Of a stretch of 64,000 nucleotides of DNA, positions 43,920 to 54,517 are shown one piece after another. The stretch is taken from NCBI GenBank assembly GCA_900049755.1, contig LT160593.1, positions 1,405,114 through 1,469,113 of the forward strand, read 5' to 3'. The translations under genes and the position numbers were made by a program. This DNA is from Corynebacterium provencense (GTDB taxonomy: Bacteria > Actinomycetota > Actinomycetes > Mycobacteriales > Mycobacteriaceae). How positions within the stretch are numbered: the first letter of the stretch is position 1; every line of letters begins with the position of its first letter. The notes under the pieces were generated by a model. It saw only the letters and a program-made list of their open reading frames with translations, was not told the origin of the DNA and ran no database searches.

Positions 43920-44522
43920 TCAGATGACGTTCAGCAGGTAAAGCAGGATCAGCGGAATCAGGATCACCAGGAAGAGCGTCATCGCCCACGTCGACGAGAT
44001 CATCCGCGACTCGATCGCATGCCTGGCCACCCAGGAAATGAACACCTGGGCGTCCAGAGGAAGCGACTGTCCGGCCCCCTCGAACTCGACATGCAGTTTC
44101 TTCAGTGCACCCGATTCAGCAGAGAACTGACCTACCTTCGGCGCCTTCTGCAGATCGAGTTCCTCCTGCCCCGGCCCACCCCTGCCCGAGGCGTCGAGGA
44201 TGACATACTCCTTGCGGGACTCCCGGTGGATGACCACCTGATGGCGGTCCACCGTGCACAGCACATTCGTCGACCGGCCGAAAGACTCCCCGTCACCGGT
44301 GGCCGTGAACACCTGTGACCCGGTGTCCGGCGACGTTGTCGCGCGCATCACCGGCCCCTTGCCCGCCTCCAGCTGCCAGGTGTCACCGGCGAACCGCAGG
44401 GTGGCGGTGTCGCGCTCGACAGAGAACTCCCCCACCCTCTCCATGTCCGCGACTGGACCGGCGTAGATGGGGAAGGTGTGCCCGTCCGAAGGCGGGGCCC
44501 AGCGGATGTCCGGATTCGGCAT
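43920..44522 (-). CDS. Uncharacterised protein with C-terminal membrane anchor
   Basis: A 200-residue protein from ATG 44522 (AGGAC upstream). The body is beta-rich with no motif I recognise; it resembles a lipocalin or tubby-like ligand-binding sheet (TATLRFAGDTWQLEAGKGPVM ... GQVFTATGDGESF-type pattern, residues 40-90). The last 25 residues are one membrane segment (TWAMTLFLVILIPLILLYLLNVI), so it looks tail-anchored. It follows glyS by 19 bp and is probably co-transcribed. I cannot assign a function. Confidence 0.65.
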   Translation of the reverse strand: MPNPDIRWAPPSDGHTFPIYAGPVADMERVGEFSVERDTATLRFAGDTWQLEAGKGPVMRATTSPDTGSQVFTATGDGESFGRSTNVLCTVDRHQVVIHRESRKEYVILDASGRGGPGQEELDLQKAPKVGQFSAESGALKKLHVEFEGAGQSLPLDAQVFISWVARHAIESRMISSTWAMTLFLVILIPLILLYLLNVI

Positions 44523-44541
44523 GTCGGCGTCCTGACTTCCT

Positions 44542-45924
44542 CTAGCAGCCGGCCAGCTCGGCAGCGAGGTAGCTCTGCAGCTTGTCCAGGCTGACACGCT
44601 CCTGGACCATGGTGTCCCTCTCCCGCACCGTCACGGCGTTGTCCTCGAGAGTGTCGAAGTCGACGGTGACACAGAACGGGGTGCCGATCTCGTCCTGGCG
44701 ACGGTAACGACGACCGATCGCTCCGGATGTGTCGTAGTCGACGTTCCACAGGGACCGGAGGTCGTCGGCGATCTTCTCCGCCGTCGGCGTCAGCGTCTCC
44801 TTCTTCGACAGCGGCAGCACAGCGACCTTCACCGGGGCGAGGCGTCGGTCCAGACGCAGCACCACCCGCTTGTCCACGCCACCCTTGGTGTTCGGGGCCT
44901 CATCCTCGGAGTAGGCGTCCACGAGGAAGGCCATCATCGCGCGGCCGAGGCCCGCGGCCGGCTCGATGACATACGGGATCCACCGCTCACCGGTGGCCTG
45001 GTCGAAGTAGGACAGGTCCTCCCCCGAGTGCTCCATGTGGGTCTTCAGGTCGTAGTCGGTGCGGTTGGCGATACCCTCCAGCTCACCCCACTTCGATCCC
45101 TGGAAACCGAACGCGTACTCGACGTCGACCGTGCGCTTGGAGTAGTGGGAGAGCTTCTCCCGGGGGTGCTCGAACAGGCGCAGGTTGTCCGGGTCGATAC
45201 CGAGGTCGACGTACCAGTTGTACCGGTCGTCGATCCACTTCTGGTGCCACTCCTCATCCTCACCCGGCTTGACGAAGAACTCCATCTCCATCTGCTCGAA
45301 CTCGCGGGTGCGGAAGATGAAGTTGCCCGGGGTGATCTCGTTACGGAAGGACTTTCCCGTGTTGGCGATACCGAAAGGCGGCTTCTGGCGGGAGGCTCCC
45401 AGCACATTCTTGAAGTTGATGAAGATGCCCTGTGCGGTCTCCGGGCGCAGGTAGTGCAGACCCTCCTTGTCGTCCACCGGGCCGAGGTAGGTCTTCAGCA
45501 GACCGGAGAACGCACGGGGTTCGGTCCACTTCCCCGGCTGACCGGTCTCAGGGTCGTTGATGTCAGACAGACCGTTGGGCGCCGGATGGCCGTGCTTCTC
45601 CTCGTATGCTTCAAGAAGATGGTCCGCACGGTACCTCTTGTGGGTGTACAGCGACTCGACCAGCGGGTCAGTGAAGACCTCCACGTGGCCGGACGCCTCC
45701 CACACCTGGCGGGGCTGGATGACGGAGGTGTCGACACCCACTACATCCCGCCGGGACGTCACCATGTGGCGCCACCACTGGCGCTTGATGTTCTCCTTCA
45801 GCTCCACGCCGAGGGGACCGTAGTCCCAGGCGGAGCGGGTACCGCCGTAGATCTCGCCGGCCGGGAAGACCAGGCCCCTGCGCTTACAGAGGTTGACGAC
45901 GGTATCGATGCTGCTGGCAGCCAT
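44542..45924 (-). CDS. glyS: Glycyl-tRNA synthetase, single-chain (eukaryote/archaea-like) type
   Basis: A 460-residue class II synthetase attaching glycine to tRNA-Gly. Start ATG 45924 gives the usual N-terminus ([24 protein letters not shown]). Class II motif 1 region [17 protein letters not shown], motif 2 [25 protein letters not shown] and motif 3 [10 protein letters not shown] are clear. TAGGAT at 45978-45973 is a likely -10, giving a leader of about 45 nt. In related genomes the same gene neighbours zur and uppS/recO, as here. Confidence 0.96.
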   Translation of the reverse strand: MAASSIDTVVNLCKRRGLVFPAGEIYGGTRSAWDYGPLGVELKENIKRQWWRHMVTSRRDVVGVDTSVIQPRQVWEASGHVEVFTDPLVESLYTHKRYRADHLLEAYEEKHGHPAPNGLSDINDPETGQPGKWTEPRAFSGLLKTYLGPVDDKEGLHYLRPETAQGIFINFKNVLGASRQKPPFGIANTGKSFRNEITPGNFIFRTREFEQMEMEFFVKPGEDEEWHQKWIDDRYNWYVDLGIDPDNLRLFEHPREKLSHYSKRTVDVEYAFGFQGSKWGELEGIANRTDYDLKTHMEHSGEDLSYFDQATGERWIPYVIEPAAGLGRAMMAFLVDAYSEDEAPNTKGGVDKRVVLRLDRRLAPVKVAVLPLSKKETLTPTAEKIADDLRSLWNVDYDTSGAIGRRYRRQDEIGTPFCVTVDFDTLEDNAVTVRERDTMVQERVSLDKLQSYLAAELAGC

Positions 45925-46061
45925 GTGCTTCGGCACGCTCCTCGTGAGGCTCACTCGTGGACAATCAGACTCATCCTACCGGGGTTCTCCCCCGTGGCCA
46001 TTTACCGGGGTGGTGACCCACCGTCCTGCCCGGGTTCGTCCTCCTGCCCCGCAGGACACAG

Positions 46062-46098
46062 GCAGGACAGAGCCAGGACAGAGGCAGGACAGAGCCGG
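46062..46098. repeat. Degenerate short repeats upstream of glyS
   Basis: GCAGGACAGAGCC and close variants (AGGACAGAGG) occur in a row in the 225-bp gap between glyS and the small RNA terminator. I see no gene in this gap; apart from the glyS -10 it holds only these repeats. Confidence 0.6.
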
Positions 46099-46151
46099 GG
46101 AAAAGGCAGAACAGGACCGGGACGCGACCGACACAGCAGCACCCGGGCATT

Positions 46152-46283
46152 AAAAAAGGGCCCGCGAAGTTGGGGGGGATTATCGCGGGCCCCGGCCACG
46201 CTGTCCTCGAAAGGATGGGGCCTTGTTCCCCGTTAACTGGCGGGGCGTTGGGGGGGGGTTAACACCCGCACCAGGGGAACTGT
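46152..46283 (-). ncRNA. 6C-motif small RNA
   Basis: On the minus strand between zur and glyS lies an RNA of about 130 nt with two hairpins, each with a C-rich loop, the hallmark of the actinobacterial 6C RNA. Hairpin 1: GTTCCCC/GGGGAAC outer stem and CTGG-T-GCGGG/CCCGCCAG inner stem around a run of nine C. Hairpin 2: GGGCCCGCGA/TCGCGGGCCC (46158-46167 with 46183-46192) around seven C, followed by TTTTTT (46157-46152), so it also terminates. A sigma-70-type promoter precedes it. The exposed C-runs could pair with G-rich ribosome-binding sites. The 5' end is approximate. Confidence 0.85.
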
Positions 46284-46287
46284 CCCC

Positions 46288-46316
46288 AATTTACGGCGAC
46301 CTCGGGTTGCTGTCAA
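46288..46316 (-). promoter_or_regulatory. Promoter of the 6C small RNA
   Basis: TTGACA (46316-46311), a 17-bp spacer and TAAATT (46293-46288) form a near-consensus housekeeping promoter, the best in this window. Transcription would start at about 46283. Consensus quality suggests high expression. Confidence 0.85.
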
Positions 46317-46348
46317 ATCCCGGATCACCGGGTTAGGCTGGGGTCATC

Positions 46349-46789
46349 ATGAACACTGCAAGGGACCATTCAGACGACCGACCGCGCATCGGTCAACGCA
46401 CCACGAGGCAGCGCACCGCGGTCGTCGGCGCCCTCGACGGACTGACAAGCTTCACCAGCGCCCAGGACATCCACGCCGCCCTCACCGCCAGCGGACAGAA
46501 GGTCGGACTGACCACCGTGTATCGCACCCTGCAGCAGCTCACCGCCGCCGGGATGGTCGACACACTCCAGGACGATTCCGGGGAGATGCTCTACCGCAGC
46601 TGTTCCACCGACCACCATCACCACCATCTCGTCTGCACCAACTGCCGGAAGACCGTGGAGATCGACGGCGGCCCGGTGGAGGCGTGGGCGGCGCGGGTGG
46701 CAGCAGACCACGGCTTCACCCTCGCCGGGCACACCGCCGACGTCTTCGGACTGTGCCCCGACTGTGCCGCCCGTCGCCGGGCATCCTGA
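46349..46789 (+). CDS. zur: Fur-family regulator, probably Zur
   Basis: A 146-residue metalloregulator. Winged-helix part: RTTRQRTAVVGALDGL and KVGLTTVYRTLQQLTAAGMV (recognition helix). Metal sites: the HHHHHLVCTNCRKTVEI block and the C-terminal CPDC, giving the structural Cys4 zinc and regulatory His ligands. Position downstream of glyS and near uppS/recO matches zur (furB) of mycobacteria, so zinc sensing is more likely than iron. TAGGCT lies 9 nt before the ATG; little or no leader is expected. No smtB-like gene precedes it. Confidence 0.88.
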   Translation: MNTARDHSDDRPRIGQRTTRQRTAVVGALDGLTSFTSAQDIHAALTASGQKVGLTTVYRTLQQLTAAGMVDTLQDDSGEMLYRSCSTDHHHHHLVCTNCRKTVEIDGGPVEAWAARVAADHGFTLAGHTADVFGLCPDCAARRRAS

Positions 46790-46802
46790 ACCGACCTGCG
46801 GC

Positions 46803-47906
46803 TCAGCCCGTCGCCACGTCGAAGACCGTCCCCAGCCCGAACGTGACGAGGGCCGCCCCCAGACCGATCCCGAGCTGCCGGAGAGCCCGCCACAGCGGCG
46901 GCTTTCCTGACAACAGTCCCACCAGCGCACCGGTGCACAGCAGGGCCACCCCGACAAGCGCCGCCGCAGTCACCATCGCCGGAAGACCGGACATGCCGAA
47001 GATCAGCGGAATCACCGGTATCAGCGAACCCGTACCGAAGCACAGAAAACTCGACACCGCCGCAGACAGACCCGACCCGCCCTGGTCCTGCTCGAGTCTC
47101 ACCTCCTCCACCTCCGACTCGTCCACCGTGTCCAGCGCGTCGAGGTCGTTCATCCGCTCAAAGACCAGGTGAGCTTTCTGCTTCGCCTCCTCAGGACCCA
47201 TCCCCCGGGCGCGGTAGACCAGCTCGAGTTCATTGCGCTCCACGTCCAGCTTCGGGACCGCCTCCTTCGTGCCCGGATCCGGGATCGAGGCGTCCAGAAG
47301 CTCCTTCTGCGAGGTCACGGAGACGTACTCCCCCGCCGCCATGGACAGGGCCCCGGACAGCAGACCGGCGATGCCTGCCGCGAGAACCGTCGACTGCCCC
47401 GCCCCCGCTCCGTACATGCCGAGTACCAGGGCGAAGTTCGATACCAGCCCGTCATTCGCGCCGAAGATCGCCGCCCGGAAGTCCCCTGACATCCGCGCCC
47501 TGCCGCGGGTCGCCAGTCCCCTGACGATCTCCGCGTGGATCTTCTCATCGGCAGCCATCTTCGCCAGGTCATCGCTGCGCTCGGCGTCGGTGAGGTAGTT
47601 GTTGCGGTCCTCTGCCGACTGCATCAGCGCCAGGACGAACACCGAACCGAACCGGCGGGCCAGCCAGGCGTTCATCCGGGTCCGCAGACTCGCCTTCTGC
47701 GGAAGCCCGACCTCATCACCGAGACGGTCCCTCCAGTACTGCTCGTGGCGGGCCTCCGCCTCGGCGATACCGAGCAGTATCTCCCGCTCCTCGCCCGTCC
47801 GGTTACGTGCCAGTTCACGGTAGACCACACCCTCGGCCCGCTCATCGGCGAGGTAGCGTCGCCACCTCTTCAGGTCTTTTCTGGTGGGCTGGTCCTCCCC
47901 GGTCAT
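46803..47906 (-). CDS. VIT1/CCC1-family transporter with N-terminal ferritin-like domain
   Basis: A 367-residue protein. Residues 15-135 are a ferritin-like four-helix bundle with Glu/His ligands ([13 protein letters not shown] and [10 protein letters not shown]). Residues 140-365 are a VIT1 domain with five membrane helices ([42 protein letters not shown]). Such fusions export or sequester Fe(II)/Mn(II), as in bacterial MbfA. It overlaps uppS by 4 bp (ATGA) and converges with zur, but membership in a metal regulon cannot be shown from sequence. Confidence 0.88.
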   Translation of the reverse strand: MTGEDQPTRKDLKRWRRYLADERAEGVVYRELARNRTGEEREILLGIAEAEARHEQYWRDRLGDEVGLPQKASLRTRMNAWLARRFGSVFVLALMQSAEDRNNYLTDAERSDDLAKMAADEKIHAEIVRGLATRGRARMSGDFRAAIFGANDGLVSNFALVLGMYGAGAGQSTVLAAGIAGLLSGALSMAAGEYVSVTSQKELLDASIPDPGTKEAVPKLDVERNELELVYRARGMGPEEAKQKAHLVFERMNDLDALDTVDESEVEEVRLEQDQGGSGLSAAVSSFLCFGTGSLIPVIPLIFGMSGLPAMVTAAALVGVALLCTGALVGLLSGKPPLWRALRQLGIGLGAALVTFGLGTVFDVATG

Positions 47907-48640
47907 TTCACACCACCGAACCTTCTGTCACGGCGGGCGTACTCGAGCACCGCCTCCCGCAGGTCATCCCTCGTGTAGTCGGGGAAGAGCACGTCCTGGT
48001 ACACCATCTCGGCGTAGGCGGACTGCCACAGCAGGAAGTTCGAGATCCGCTGCTCACCCGAGGGACGGAGAAAGAGGTCCACGTCCGGCATCTCCGGCTC
48101 GTCGAGGTAGGTGGCGAACCGCTTTTCGGTGACCTCCCGGGGATCCAGCTTCCCCGCGGCGATGTCGGCGGCCACAGCCTTCACGGCATCGGTGATTTCG
48201 GCGCGACCGCCGTAGTTGACGCACATGACAAGGGTCAGCCGGGAGTTGTCCCGCGTCTGTTCCTCCGCCTTCTCCAGTTCGGAGATCACCGACCGCCACA
48301 GCCGGGGCCGACGCCCCGCCCACCGCACCCGGACGCCTTTGGCGTCCAGCTCGTCCCGGCGGCGACGCAGAACGTCCCGGTTGAAGCCCATGAGGAACCG
48401 GACCTCCTCTGCGCTCCGGCGCCAGTTCTCGGTGGAGAAGGCGTAGGCGGAGAGCCACTCCACCCCGAGTTCCAGGCACTCGTCCACAAGGTCCATCAGG
48501 ACGGCCTCGCCCCTGCGGTGTCCTTCGGTGCGGGGCAGTCCGCGACCGGTGGCCCACCTGCCGTTCCCGTCCATCACCAGGGCGATGTGGCGGGGAACGA
48601 ACTCTGCGGGGATCTCGGGGCGGGAAGGCGATGAAGTCAC
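47903..48640 (-). CDS. uppS: Polyprenyl diphosphate synthase (decaprenyl/undecaprenyl, cis type)
   Basis: A 245-residue cis-prenyltransferase making the lipid carrier for cell-wall synthesis. Signatures: [23 protein letters not shown] with the catalytic Asp, [10 protein letters not shown], and the C-terminal [24 protein letters not shown]. Start GTG 48640 is preferred; ATG 48664 would overlap recO more. In Mycobacteriales the product is decaprenyl diphosphate. It is followed with a 4-bp overlap by the VIT1-type gene. Confidence 0.94.
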   Translation of the reverse strand: MTSSPSRPEIPAEFVPRHIALVMDGNGRWATGRGLPRTEGHRRGEAVLMDLVDECLELGVEWLSAYAFSTENWRRSAEEVRFLMGFNRDVLRRRRDELDAKGVRVRWAGRRPRLWRSVISELEKAEEQTRDNSRLTLVMCVNYGGRAEITDAVKAVAADIAAGKLDPREVTEKRFATYLDEPEMPDVDLFLRPSGEQRISNFLLWQSAYAEMVYQDVLFPDYTRDDLREAVLEYARRDRRFGGVK

Positions 48641-48650
48641 GGCATAGAGC

Positions 48651-49523
48651 CTACAGGGCGGCATAGCCCCGGCAGCCGTTCTCCGTCTGGTACCTGGTGT
48701 GTGCCAGCAGAAGAGAGTGCGCCTCCCGCAGGATCCCGCCTCCGTCGGGGGACGCCGCGATCTCCGCCACCGCGGACTCCCTGCCGTGGCTGAGCAGCCA
48801 CAGCACCCGGACAGCGGCAGGGTCCGGCTCCACCGCACCCGGAGGGCGGCATCTGACACACACCGCCCCTCCGGCACCGGGATGGAATGCCCGGTGAGGG
48901 CCGGGCGCACCACACTGGGCGCAGTCCACCAGTGACGGTGCCCACCCTGTGGCGGTGAGTACCTCGAGTACGAGCCGGTCCGCCTGTGTCACGGCAGGCA
49001 GCAGCGTGGTCAGGGTTCCGGAGCCTGAGACGGTCTGAGGAAGCGTCCCCGTGGCGTCAGGGGCAGTGGACCTCCCTGTGCCCGGTCCTGTGCCCGGCTT
49101 CGTGGATGCCGCGAGGTCGCCCAGTGCCGCATCCAGTAGCTCGAGCACCGTTTCGGCGTCACTGTCGTCACCGCGCACGACCAGTTCCGTGATCTCCAGC
49201 ATCGCCACCCCCGCGTAGAACTTGTCGACATCCGCGACAATGGCGGGCGCGTAGGTGCGCACCGCGGCCGCATCCGACAGGACCGCAAGTCCCCCGTCGG
49301 GCTTCGACCGGTTGCGCCCCGGATAGATGAGGACGTCCACGAGGCAGAAACGGTCAAGCCTCGCGCCGAAGCGGGACCTGGTGCGCCGCACCCCCTTGGC
49401 CACCCCCCGGACGATGCCGTGGTGGCGGGTCAGCAGCACGATGATCTGGTCAGCTTCCCCCAGGTCGTAGGTACGCACCACGAAAGCCTCGTCCCGGTAA
49501 CTGGGACGGGAGGTTTTCGGCAT
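48651..49523 (-). CDS. recO: DNA repair protein RecO
   Basis: A 290-residue recombination mediator loading RecA on SSB-coated DNA with RecR. N-terminal OB-fold: [28 protein letters not shown]-terminal zinc finger with CAQCG and CVRC. A Gly/Thr-rich insert of about 35 residues (around 145-180) precedes the C-terminal part, longer than in many homologues. TAGACT lies 6 nt before the ATG, so it may also be expressed from its own leaderless message. Confidence 0.94.
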   Translation of the reverse strand: MPKTSRPSYRDEAFVVRTYDLGEADQIIVLLTRHHGIVRGVAKGVRRTRSRFGARLDRFCLVDVLIYPGRNRSKPDGGLAVLSDAAAVRTYAPAIVADVDKFYAGVAMLEITELVVRGDDSDAETVLELLDAALGDLAASTKPGTGPGTGRSTAPDATGTLPQTVSGSGTLTTLLPAVTQADRLVLEVLTATGWAPSLVDCAQCGAPGPHRAFHPGAGGAVCVRCRPPGAVEPDPAAVRVLWLLSHGRESAVAEIAASPDGGGILREAHSLLLAHTRYQTENGCRGYAAL

Positions 49524-49582
49524 GCCCTGAGTCTAGCGCCCGGGCCCGCATCGGCACCGTCCGCCCGCCTACGGTCCCGGCG

Positions 49583-50557
49583 TCAGAAACCCAGCCGTCC
49601 GAGCAGTTTCGGATCGGACTGCCAGTTCTTGGCGACCTTCATCCTCAGGTCCAGGTAGACGTTCTGTCCGACCAATCCGATGATCGACTGCCGGGCGTTG
49701 TGGATGATCCTCCCCCACCGCCGGTTGTCTTTCCCGCGGAGAATCCTCTTCTGGCCTTCCCGTTCCAGGAAGATCACCGCGTGCACCTCGAGCACTCCCT
49801 CCCTGTCCTCGGACGGGAAGACCTCGTCGATCTGCACGGCCACCGAATGTGGAAGCTCGTCGTGCAGTCCCGACAGTGCCGCCTCGCGGATCAGCTCGGA
49901 CATCCGGGTCTCACGGTCGTCGTCGGTGACATGGTCGTCCGGGTAGAACTTCGGCCCCTCGGGCAGCAGACCTGTGATGACGTCCAGCAGGACATCGAGC
50001 TGCACCTGCTCCTTCGCCGATACAGGCACGACCTCGGCGTCGACCCCGTCACCGGAGAGGAGCTCGTGCAGAGCGACCAGCTGGGCCCCGACCTCGTCCC
50101 TGGACGCCTTGTCCAGTTTCGTGACGATGCCGACGACCGGTGTACGGGGGGCGGACGCCCTCACCGCGTCAAGGATCCACCGGTCACCCGGTCCGATCTT
50201 CTCGTCGGCGGGGATGCACAGTCCGATGACGTCCACATCGGCGTAGGTCTCCTTGACGACCTCGTTGAGCCTTTCGCCCAGCAGGGTGCGCGGCCGGTGG
50301 AGACCCGGCGTGTCGACGACGATGACCTGCGCGTCCGGACGGTGCACGATTCCCCGGATCGGGTGCCGGGTCGTCTCGGGTTGATCGGCGGTGATCGCGA
50401 TCTTCTCGCCGACCAGCGCATTCGTCAGGGTGGACTTGCCGGTGTTCGGCCGTCCCACGAAGCTGACGAAACCGCTCCGGAAGCCCTCCGGGGCGGAGAA
50501 GTCCACCGGCGCGGCGGCGTCCTCCGGGAGGGAGGGGAAGTCAGGACTGTCGGTCAT
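49583..50557 (-). CDS. era: GTPase Era
   Basis: A 324-residue GTPase for 16S rRNA/30S maturation. G1 GRPNTGKST, G3 DTPGLHRP and G4 TKLD are intact; the C-terminal KH domain carries VFLEREGQKRILRGKDNRR. The N-terminus is extended by about 20 acidic residues. It overlaps the CBS-domain gene by 17 bp. Confidence 0.96.
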   Translation of the reverse strand: MTDSPDFPSLPEDAAAPVDFSAPEGFRSGFVSFVGRPNTGKSTLTNALVGEKIAITADQPETTRHPIRGIVHRPDAQVIVVDTPGLHRPRTLLGERLNEVVKETYADVDVIGLCIPADEKIGPGDRWILDAVRASAPRTPVVGIVTKLDKASRDEVGAQLVALHELLSGDGVDAEVVPVSAKEQVQLDVLLDVITGLLPEGPKFYPDDHVTDDDRETRMSELIREAALSGLHDELPHSVAVQIDEVFPSEDREGVLEVHAVIFLEREGQKRILRGKDNRRWGRIIHNARQSIIGLVGQNVYLDLRMKVAKNWQSDPKLLGRLGF

Positions 50558-51953
50558 CGGGTTCTCCGGTCGTGTGATGGTTGTCGGTGCCGTCTGACAG
50601 GGTGTCAGGCCCGGCGGTGTCGGGTACCTCGCTGCGGACCGGGCCCGTCACAGGGCCGGTGGCGGGGCCGGTGACGACGACGGAACGGACCTTCACCCGT
50701 CCACGTCTGTCCCTGCCACCTTCGCATGTCAGGTGGAGTCCCGCCACATCCACCTCGGCTCCGGGCAGCGGGACCCGGTCAAGTTCGAAGGCGACGAGAC
50801 CTGCGACGGTCTCCACGTCCTCGTACTCGTCGTCGTCGAACTCCACGCCGGCGTCCTCGTAGAGTTCGCGGAGGTCGTCCAGGCTGAGCCACGGCACGAC
50901 CCGGTAGCTTCCCGGTCCGAGCTCCTCGATGTCGGCGACAGCGGAACCGTCGTACTCGTCGCTGATCTCACCGACGATCTCCTCGAGGATGTCCTCGATA
51001 CTCACCAGTCCCGAGGTACCGCCGTACTCGTCGACGAGGACGGCGATGTGGATCTGGTCTCTCTGCATGTCCTCCAGCAGATCGTCGAGCATCCGGGAGT
51101 CCGGGACGAAGAACGGTTCACGCATCACCTCGGAGACGAGCACCAGTCTCGCCTCCTGGCCGGCATCGTAGGTCCGGGTGACGAGATCCTTCAGGTACAC
51201 CACACCGACAATGTCGTCGACACTCTCCCCGACGACGGGGATACGTGACAGCCCTGAACGGATGCAGAGCCGGGTGGCCTGGACCGCTGTCTTGTCCTGC
51301 TCGATCCACACCATCTCAGGGCGGGGCACCATCACGGTCCGGGCGGTCGTCGCGCCAAGGTCGAAGACGGACTGGATCATCTTGCGCTCGTCCCGTTCCA
51401 CGACTCCGCGCTCCGAGGCGATGTCCACGGCCTCCCGCAGTTCAATCTCGGAGGCGAAGGGACCCGCCTTCAGCGCGCCGCCGCCGGTGAACAGACCGCC
51501 GACACGGATGAGCAGGCGGGAGAACGGGGTCAGGACCTTCGCCGCGACGAGCACCGCAGGTGCCGCCCGCAGCGACAGGGAGTAAGGATTGCGGCGTCCT
51601 GCAGTACGGGAAATCACGCCGACGATGACGTAGATCAGCAGGGTCGAGACGACCACGGCGACGACGATGGCCCACCCGGTGGGTTCGACGAGTGTTTCGG
51701 CGACGATGGTGACCAGCACTGCGGCGGAGGCCTCCAGCACGGTCCGTACGAGCACCAGGAGGTTGATGATGTCCGGCCTGCGGTCCATCACCCGCTGCAG
51801 TCGCGGGGCGCCGGGACGGTCGGCCTTGACGAGAGCCTCCACCCTGGCGACGGACAGCTGGGAGAGCGCCGTCTCCACCGAGGAGACGATCCCGGCGACA
51901 GGTACCACGACGACGGCGAGGGCGAGTAACCCGACAAGGGTGAGCCCGGTCAT
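50541..51953 (-). CDS. CNNM/CorC-family membrane protein (hemolysin-like, CBS domains)
   Basis: A 470-residue protein: CNNM transmembrane domain (about residues 1-150, with [20 protein letters not shown]), a CBS pair (about 200-335, [15 protein letters not shown] and [22 protein letters not shown] ... [25 protein letters not shown]) and a CorC/HlyC domain. Relatives export Mg2+/Co2+. The tail is a TGP-rich repeat ([12 protein letters not shown]), probably disordered. It overlaps ybeY by ATGA and era by 17 bp. 'Hemolysin' is only a historical name. Confidence 0.92.
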   Translation of the reverse strand: MTGLTLVGLLALAVVVVPVAGIVSSVETALSQLSVARVEALVKADRPGAPRLQRVMDRRPDIINLLVLVRTVLEASAAVLVTIVAETLVEPTGWAIVVAVVVSTLLIYVIVGVISRTAGRRNPYSLSLRAAPAVLVAAKVLTPFSRLLIRVGGLFTGGGALKAGPFASEIELREAVDIASERGVVERDERKMIQSVFDLGATTARTVMVPRPEMVWIEQDKTAVQATRLCIRSGLSRIPVVGESVDDIVGVVYLKDLVTRTYDAGQEARLVLVSEVMREPFFVPDSRMLDDLLEDMQRDQIHIAVLVDEYGGTSGLVSIEDILEEIVGEISDEYDGSAVADIEELGPGSYRVVPWLSLDDLRELYEDAGVEFDDDEYEDVETVAGLVAFELDRVPLPGAEVDVAGLHLTCEGGRDRRGRVKVRSVVVTGPATGPVTGPVRSEVPDTAGPDTLSDGTDNHHTTGEPDDRQS

Positions 51954-52588
51954 GATTCAGAAGCGCCGGGTGAGCCGGTGCCGGGTGAGTCGGTGCCACT
52001 GTCCGGATGCCCCGGGTCCCGGGACTCCCCAGGATCCCCGGCGTCCCCGGTGTCGTCACGGTCCGCCGCGGAGGGGAAGGCCCCCGCCCCGGTCGGCTTG
52101 GGTGCGAAGTGGACGCCACGTTCGACCTGCGAGTCGTACCAGTTGGCGAGGATCTCGTTCTGCAGGGCGAACATCCGCTGCTCATCCTCGGGCACGACAT
52201 GATCGAAACCGAGAAGGTGCAGGACCCCGTGGACGGTGAGCAGGTCAAGTTCATGCGCCAGCGGATGGCCCGCCCGGTCAGCCTGGCCACGGGCGAACTC
52301 GGGGCACAGCATGATGTCCCCGAGGACGCCCGGACCCGGTGGAGGGCCGTCCTTGCGACCCCATCCCGGCGTCAGTTCGTCCATGGGGAAGCTCATCACG
52401 TCGGTCGGCCCCGGAAGATCGAGCCAGCGCAGGTGAAGGTCGGCGATGGTGTCCGGGTCGACGATGTGGATCGCCAGCTCCGCGGAGGAGTGCACGTCCA
52501 GGCTCCACAGGGCGAAGCGGGCGACGTCGATGAGCTCCTCCTCGTTGACCTCGCCGACCCCGGACTCGTTGTAGACCTCGATACTCAT
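51950..52588 (-). CDS. ybeY: Endoribonuclease YbeY
   Basis: A 212-residue single-strand RNase for 16S rRNA 3' processing and ribosome quality control. The zinc site [11 protein letters not shown] (H-x3-H-x5-H) is intact, and [12 protein letters not shown] is the family block. The last 45 residues are a Gly/Asp/Ser/Pro-rich extension absent from typical YbeY. It overlaps phoH and the CNNM gene by 4 bp on each side. Confidence 0.94.
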   Translation of the reverse strand: MSIEVYNESGVGEVNEEELIDVARFALWSLDVHSSAELAIHIVDPDTIADLHLRWLDLPGPTDVMSFPMDELTPGWGRKDGPPPGPGVLGDIMLCPEFARGQADRAGHPLAHELDLLTVHGVLHLLGFDHVVPEDEQRMFALQNEILANWYDSQVERGVHFAPKPTGAGAFPSAADRDDTGDAGDPGESRDPGHPDSGTDSPGTGSPGASES

Positions 52589-53676
52589 CGTCTCTTCCTT
52601 TCCGCCCGGATCTCCTCGCGGTCCTGCCGGGCAAGCTCTGCGGCCGCACCGGCCTCCGCCTCGAACCGGTCATAGGCCTCGATGATCCGACCCACCAGGT
52701 GGTGGCGGACCACATCGGAACTGTCGAACTCGGTGACCGCCACCCCGTCCACCCCCTCCAGGACCTGACGTGCCACAGTCAGACCACTGGTCTGGTGGGT
52801 GGGCAGGTCAACCTGGGTGAGGTCACCGGTGACGACCATCTTCGTGCCGAACCCCAGCCGGGTGAGGAACATCTTCATCTGCGCCGGTGTCGTGTTCTGC
52901 GCCTCGTCAAGGATGACGAAGGCGTCATTCAACGTGCGCCCACGCATGTACGCCAACGGTGCGATCTCGATCACACCGGACTCTATGAGTTTCGGTACCG
53001 CCTCCGGGTCGAGCATGTCCCCCAGCGCATCGTAGAGGGGGCGGAGGTACGGGTCGATCTTCTCGCCGAGAGTGCCGGGGAGGAAACCGAGCTTCTCCCC
53101 CGCCTCGACAGCCGGTCGGGTGAGGATGATCCTGGTGACCTCGTGCTTCTGCAGCGCCTGGACAGCCTTGGCGACAGCCAGGTAGGTCTTCCCGGTGCCT
53201 GCGGGACCGACACCGACCACCACGGTGGAGGTGTCGACGGCGTCGACGTACTCACGCTGTCCGCGGGACTTCGGTCTGACTGCCCGGCCCCGTCTGGTGA
53301 CGATGGCGTCACCGGCGATATCCGCCATACCGGTGACCGTGCCCGGTCCGTGGCCCGACGTCACGCCCTCGCCGGCGGCACCGGCGGCGTACGGCGGGTC
53401 CGCGTCGACGAGGTCGACCGCCCTCCTGGTCAGGTCAGGTGTGATCACGTGACCACGTGAGGCCATGGACTCGAGTTCCCGCAGGACGCGGCGTGCACGG
53501 GAGACCTGGGCGGCCTCCCCCCGGACCGTGACACTGTTGCCACGGCTCAGCAGGTCCGCGGCGACATGGTCCTCGATGATGCGCAGGTTCTCGTCTGCGG
53601 TCCCTGCCACCGTCTGTGCCGTGTCCGGGTCGAGCTCGACCGTGGTGGAGGCGATACGCCTCGTTGGTTGCTTCAC
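52585..53676 (-). CDS. phoH: PhoH-family ATPase
   Basis: A 363-residue protein. The start GTG 53676 has AGGAGAAAT directly upstream; the longer frame runs into rsmE. An N-terminal KH-like region is followed by the PhoH ATPase with Walker [29 protein letters not shown] and Walker [11 protein letters not shown]. It is a putative RNA helicase/RNA-binding ATPase working with YbeY, whose gene overlaps by ATGA. A low-complexity Gly/Thr segment lies between the two parts. Confidence 0.93.
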   Translation of the reverse strand: MKQPTRRIASTTVELDPDTAQTVAGTADENLRIIEDHVAADLLSRGNSVTVRGEAAQVSRARRVLRELESMASRGHVITPDLTRRAVDLVDADPPYAAGAAGEGVTSGHGPGTVTGMADIAGDAIVTRRGRAVRPKSRGQREYVDAVDTSTVVVGVGPAGTGKTYLAVAKAVQALQKHEVTRIILTRPAVEAGEKLGFLPGTLGEKIDPYLRPLYDALGDMLDPEAVPKLIESGVIEIAPLAYMRGRTLNDAFVILDEAQNTTPAQMKMFLTRLGFGTKMVVTGDLTQVDLPTHQTSGLTVARQVLEGVDGVAVTEFDSSDVVRHHLVGRIIEAYDRFEAEAGAAAELARQDREEIRAERKRR

Positions 53677-53710
53677 ATTTCTCCTGTGTGACTGTTCTCG
53701 CCGGTGAAGT

Positions 53711-54481
53711 CTACCGTGCCCAGCGGTCCGTGAGCACGCCGACGGCCCCGAGTGCGACCGCCGCGGCAGCGGCGGAACGGTAGACCTCCGGGCCGAGGAC
53801 GACCGGTCCACCCGGATCATCGAATGAGGCGACGACCGCGAGCTCGCGCGGCGACACCCCGCCTTCCGGACCGATGACGAGCACGATCTCGTCCACGTCG
53901 AGGTCGATCTCCGCCAGGGGCGTGGCCGCCTCCTCGTGGAGGACCAGGATCCTGGTCGTCTCCACCGGTTCCCGCCAGGGCCTCCCGGAAAGTGCACGCG
54001 GCAGGCCCGCGATGTCGGTGAGCAGCTCACCCACCACAGCACCCTCGGTCCTGCGGGACTGCTTCATCGCACTGACGGCGGTGGCCTCCCAGCGGGACCT
54101 GGCCTTGGCAGCCTTCCTGTCCCACTTCGCGATGCAGCGGTCAGCCTGCCAGGGGATGATCCGGTCCGCACCGGCCTGGACCGCCAGGTCCACCGCCAGT
54201 TCGGAGCGCTCCGCCTTCGGCAACGCCTGCACCACCGTCACCCGTGGTCTGGGGGTACGCCGGGGCAGCACGCCTGTTCCGGTCGCTGTGTCACCCTCCC
54301 CGGTCCAGGTGGCGGTGACGCCCAGGCCTGCACCGTCGGTGAGGACGATCTGTTCGCCACGACGGATACGTTTGACCCCGGCATGTCTCGCCTCCGCAGG
54401 AGGCAGCCTGAGCAGCCCCGTCACCCCGGCCCGGTCGATCTGGGCCGGGAGATCCGGAACGAGGAACACCGGGTCGGTCAT
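53711..54481 (-). CDS. rsmE: 16S rRNA (uracil-1498-N3)-methyltransferase
   Basis: A 256-residue SPOUT methyltransferase. Start ATG 54481 follows GGGGTGAA. An N-terminal PUA-like domain (RHAGVKRIRRGEQIVLTDG) precedes the trefoil-knot domain with IIPWQADRC, AMKQSRR and the SAM loop LVIGPEGGVSPRE. It lies between dnaJ2 and phoH, as in mycobacteria. Confidence 0.94.
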   Translation of the reverse strand: MTDPVFLVPDLPAQIDRAGVTGLLRLPPAEARHAGVKRIRRGEQIVLTDGAGLGVTATWTGEGDTATGTGVLPRRTPRPRVTVVQALPKAERSELAVDLAVQAGADRIIPWQADRCIAKWDRKAAKARSRWEATAVSAMKQSRRTEGAVVGELLTDIAGLPRALSGRPWREPVETTRILVLHEEAATPLAEIDLDVDEIVLVIGPEGGVSPRELAVVASFDDPGGPVVLGPEVYRSAAAAAVALGAVGVLTDRWAR

Positions 54482-54517
54482 GGGCGGTTCACCCCGGGGT
54501 GACACAGATCGGTCACG

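Noticed and set aside
52699..53460. 253-codon plus-strand frame inside phoH
   Set aside because: Antisense shadow of a conserved gene; no start signal.
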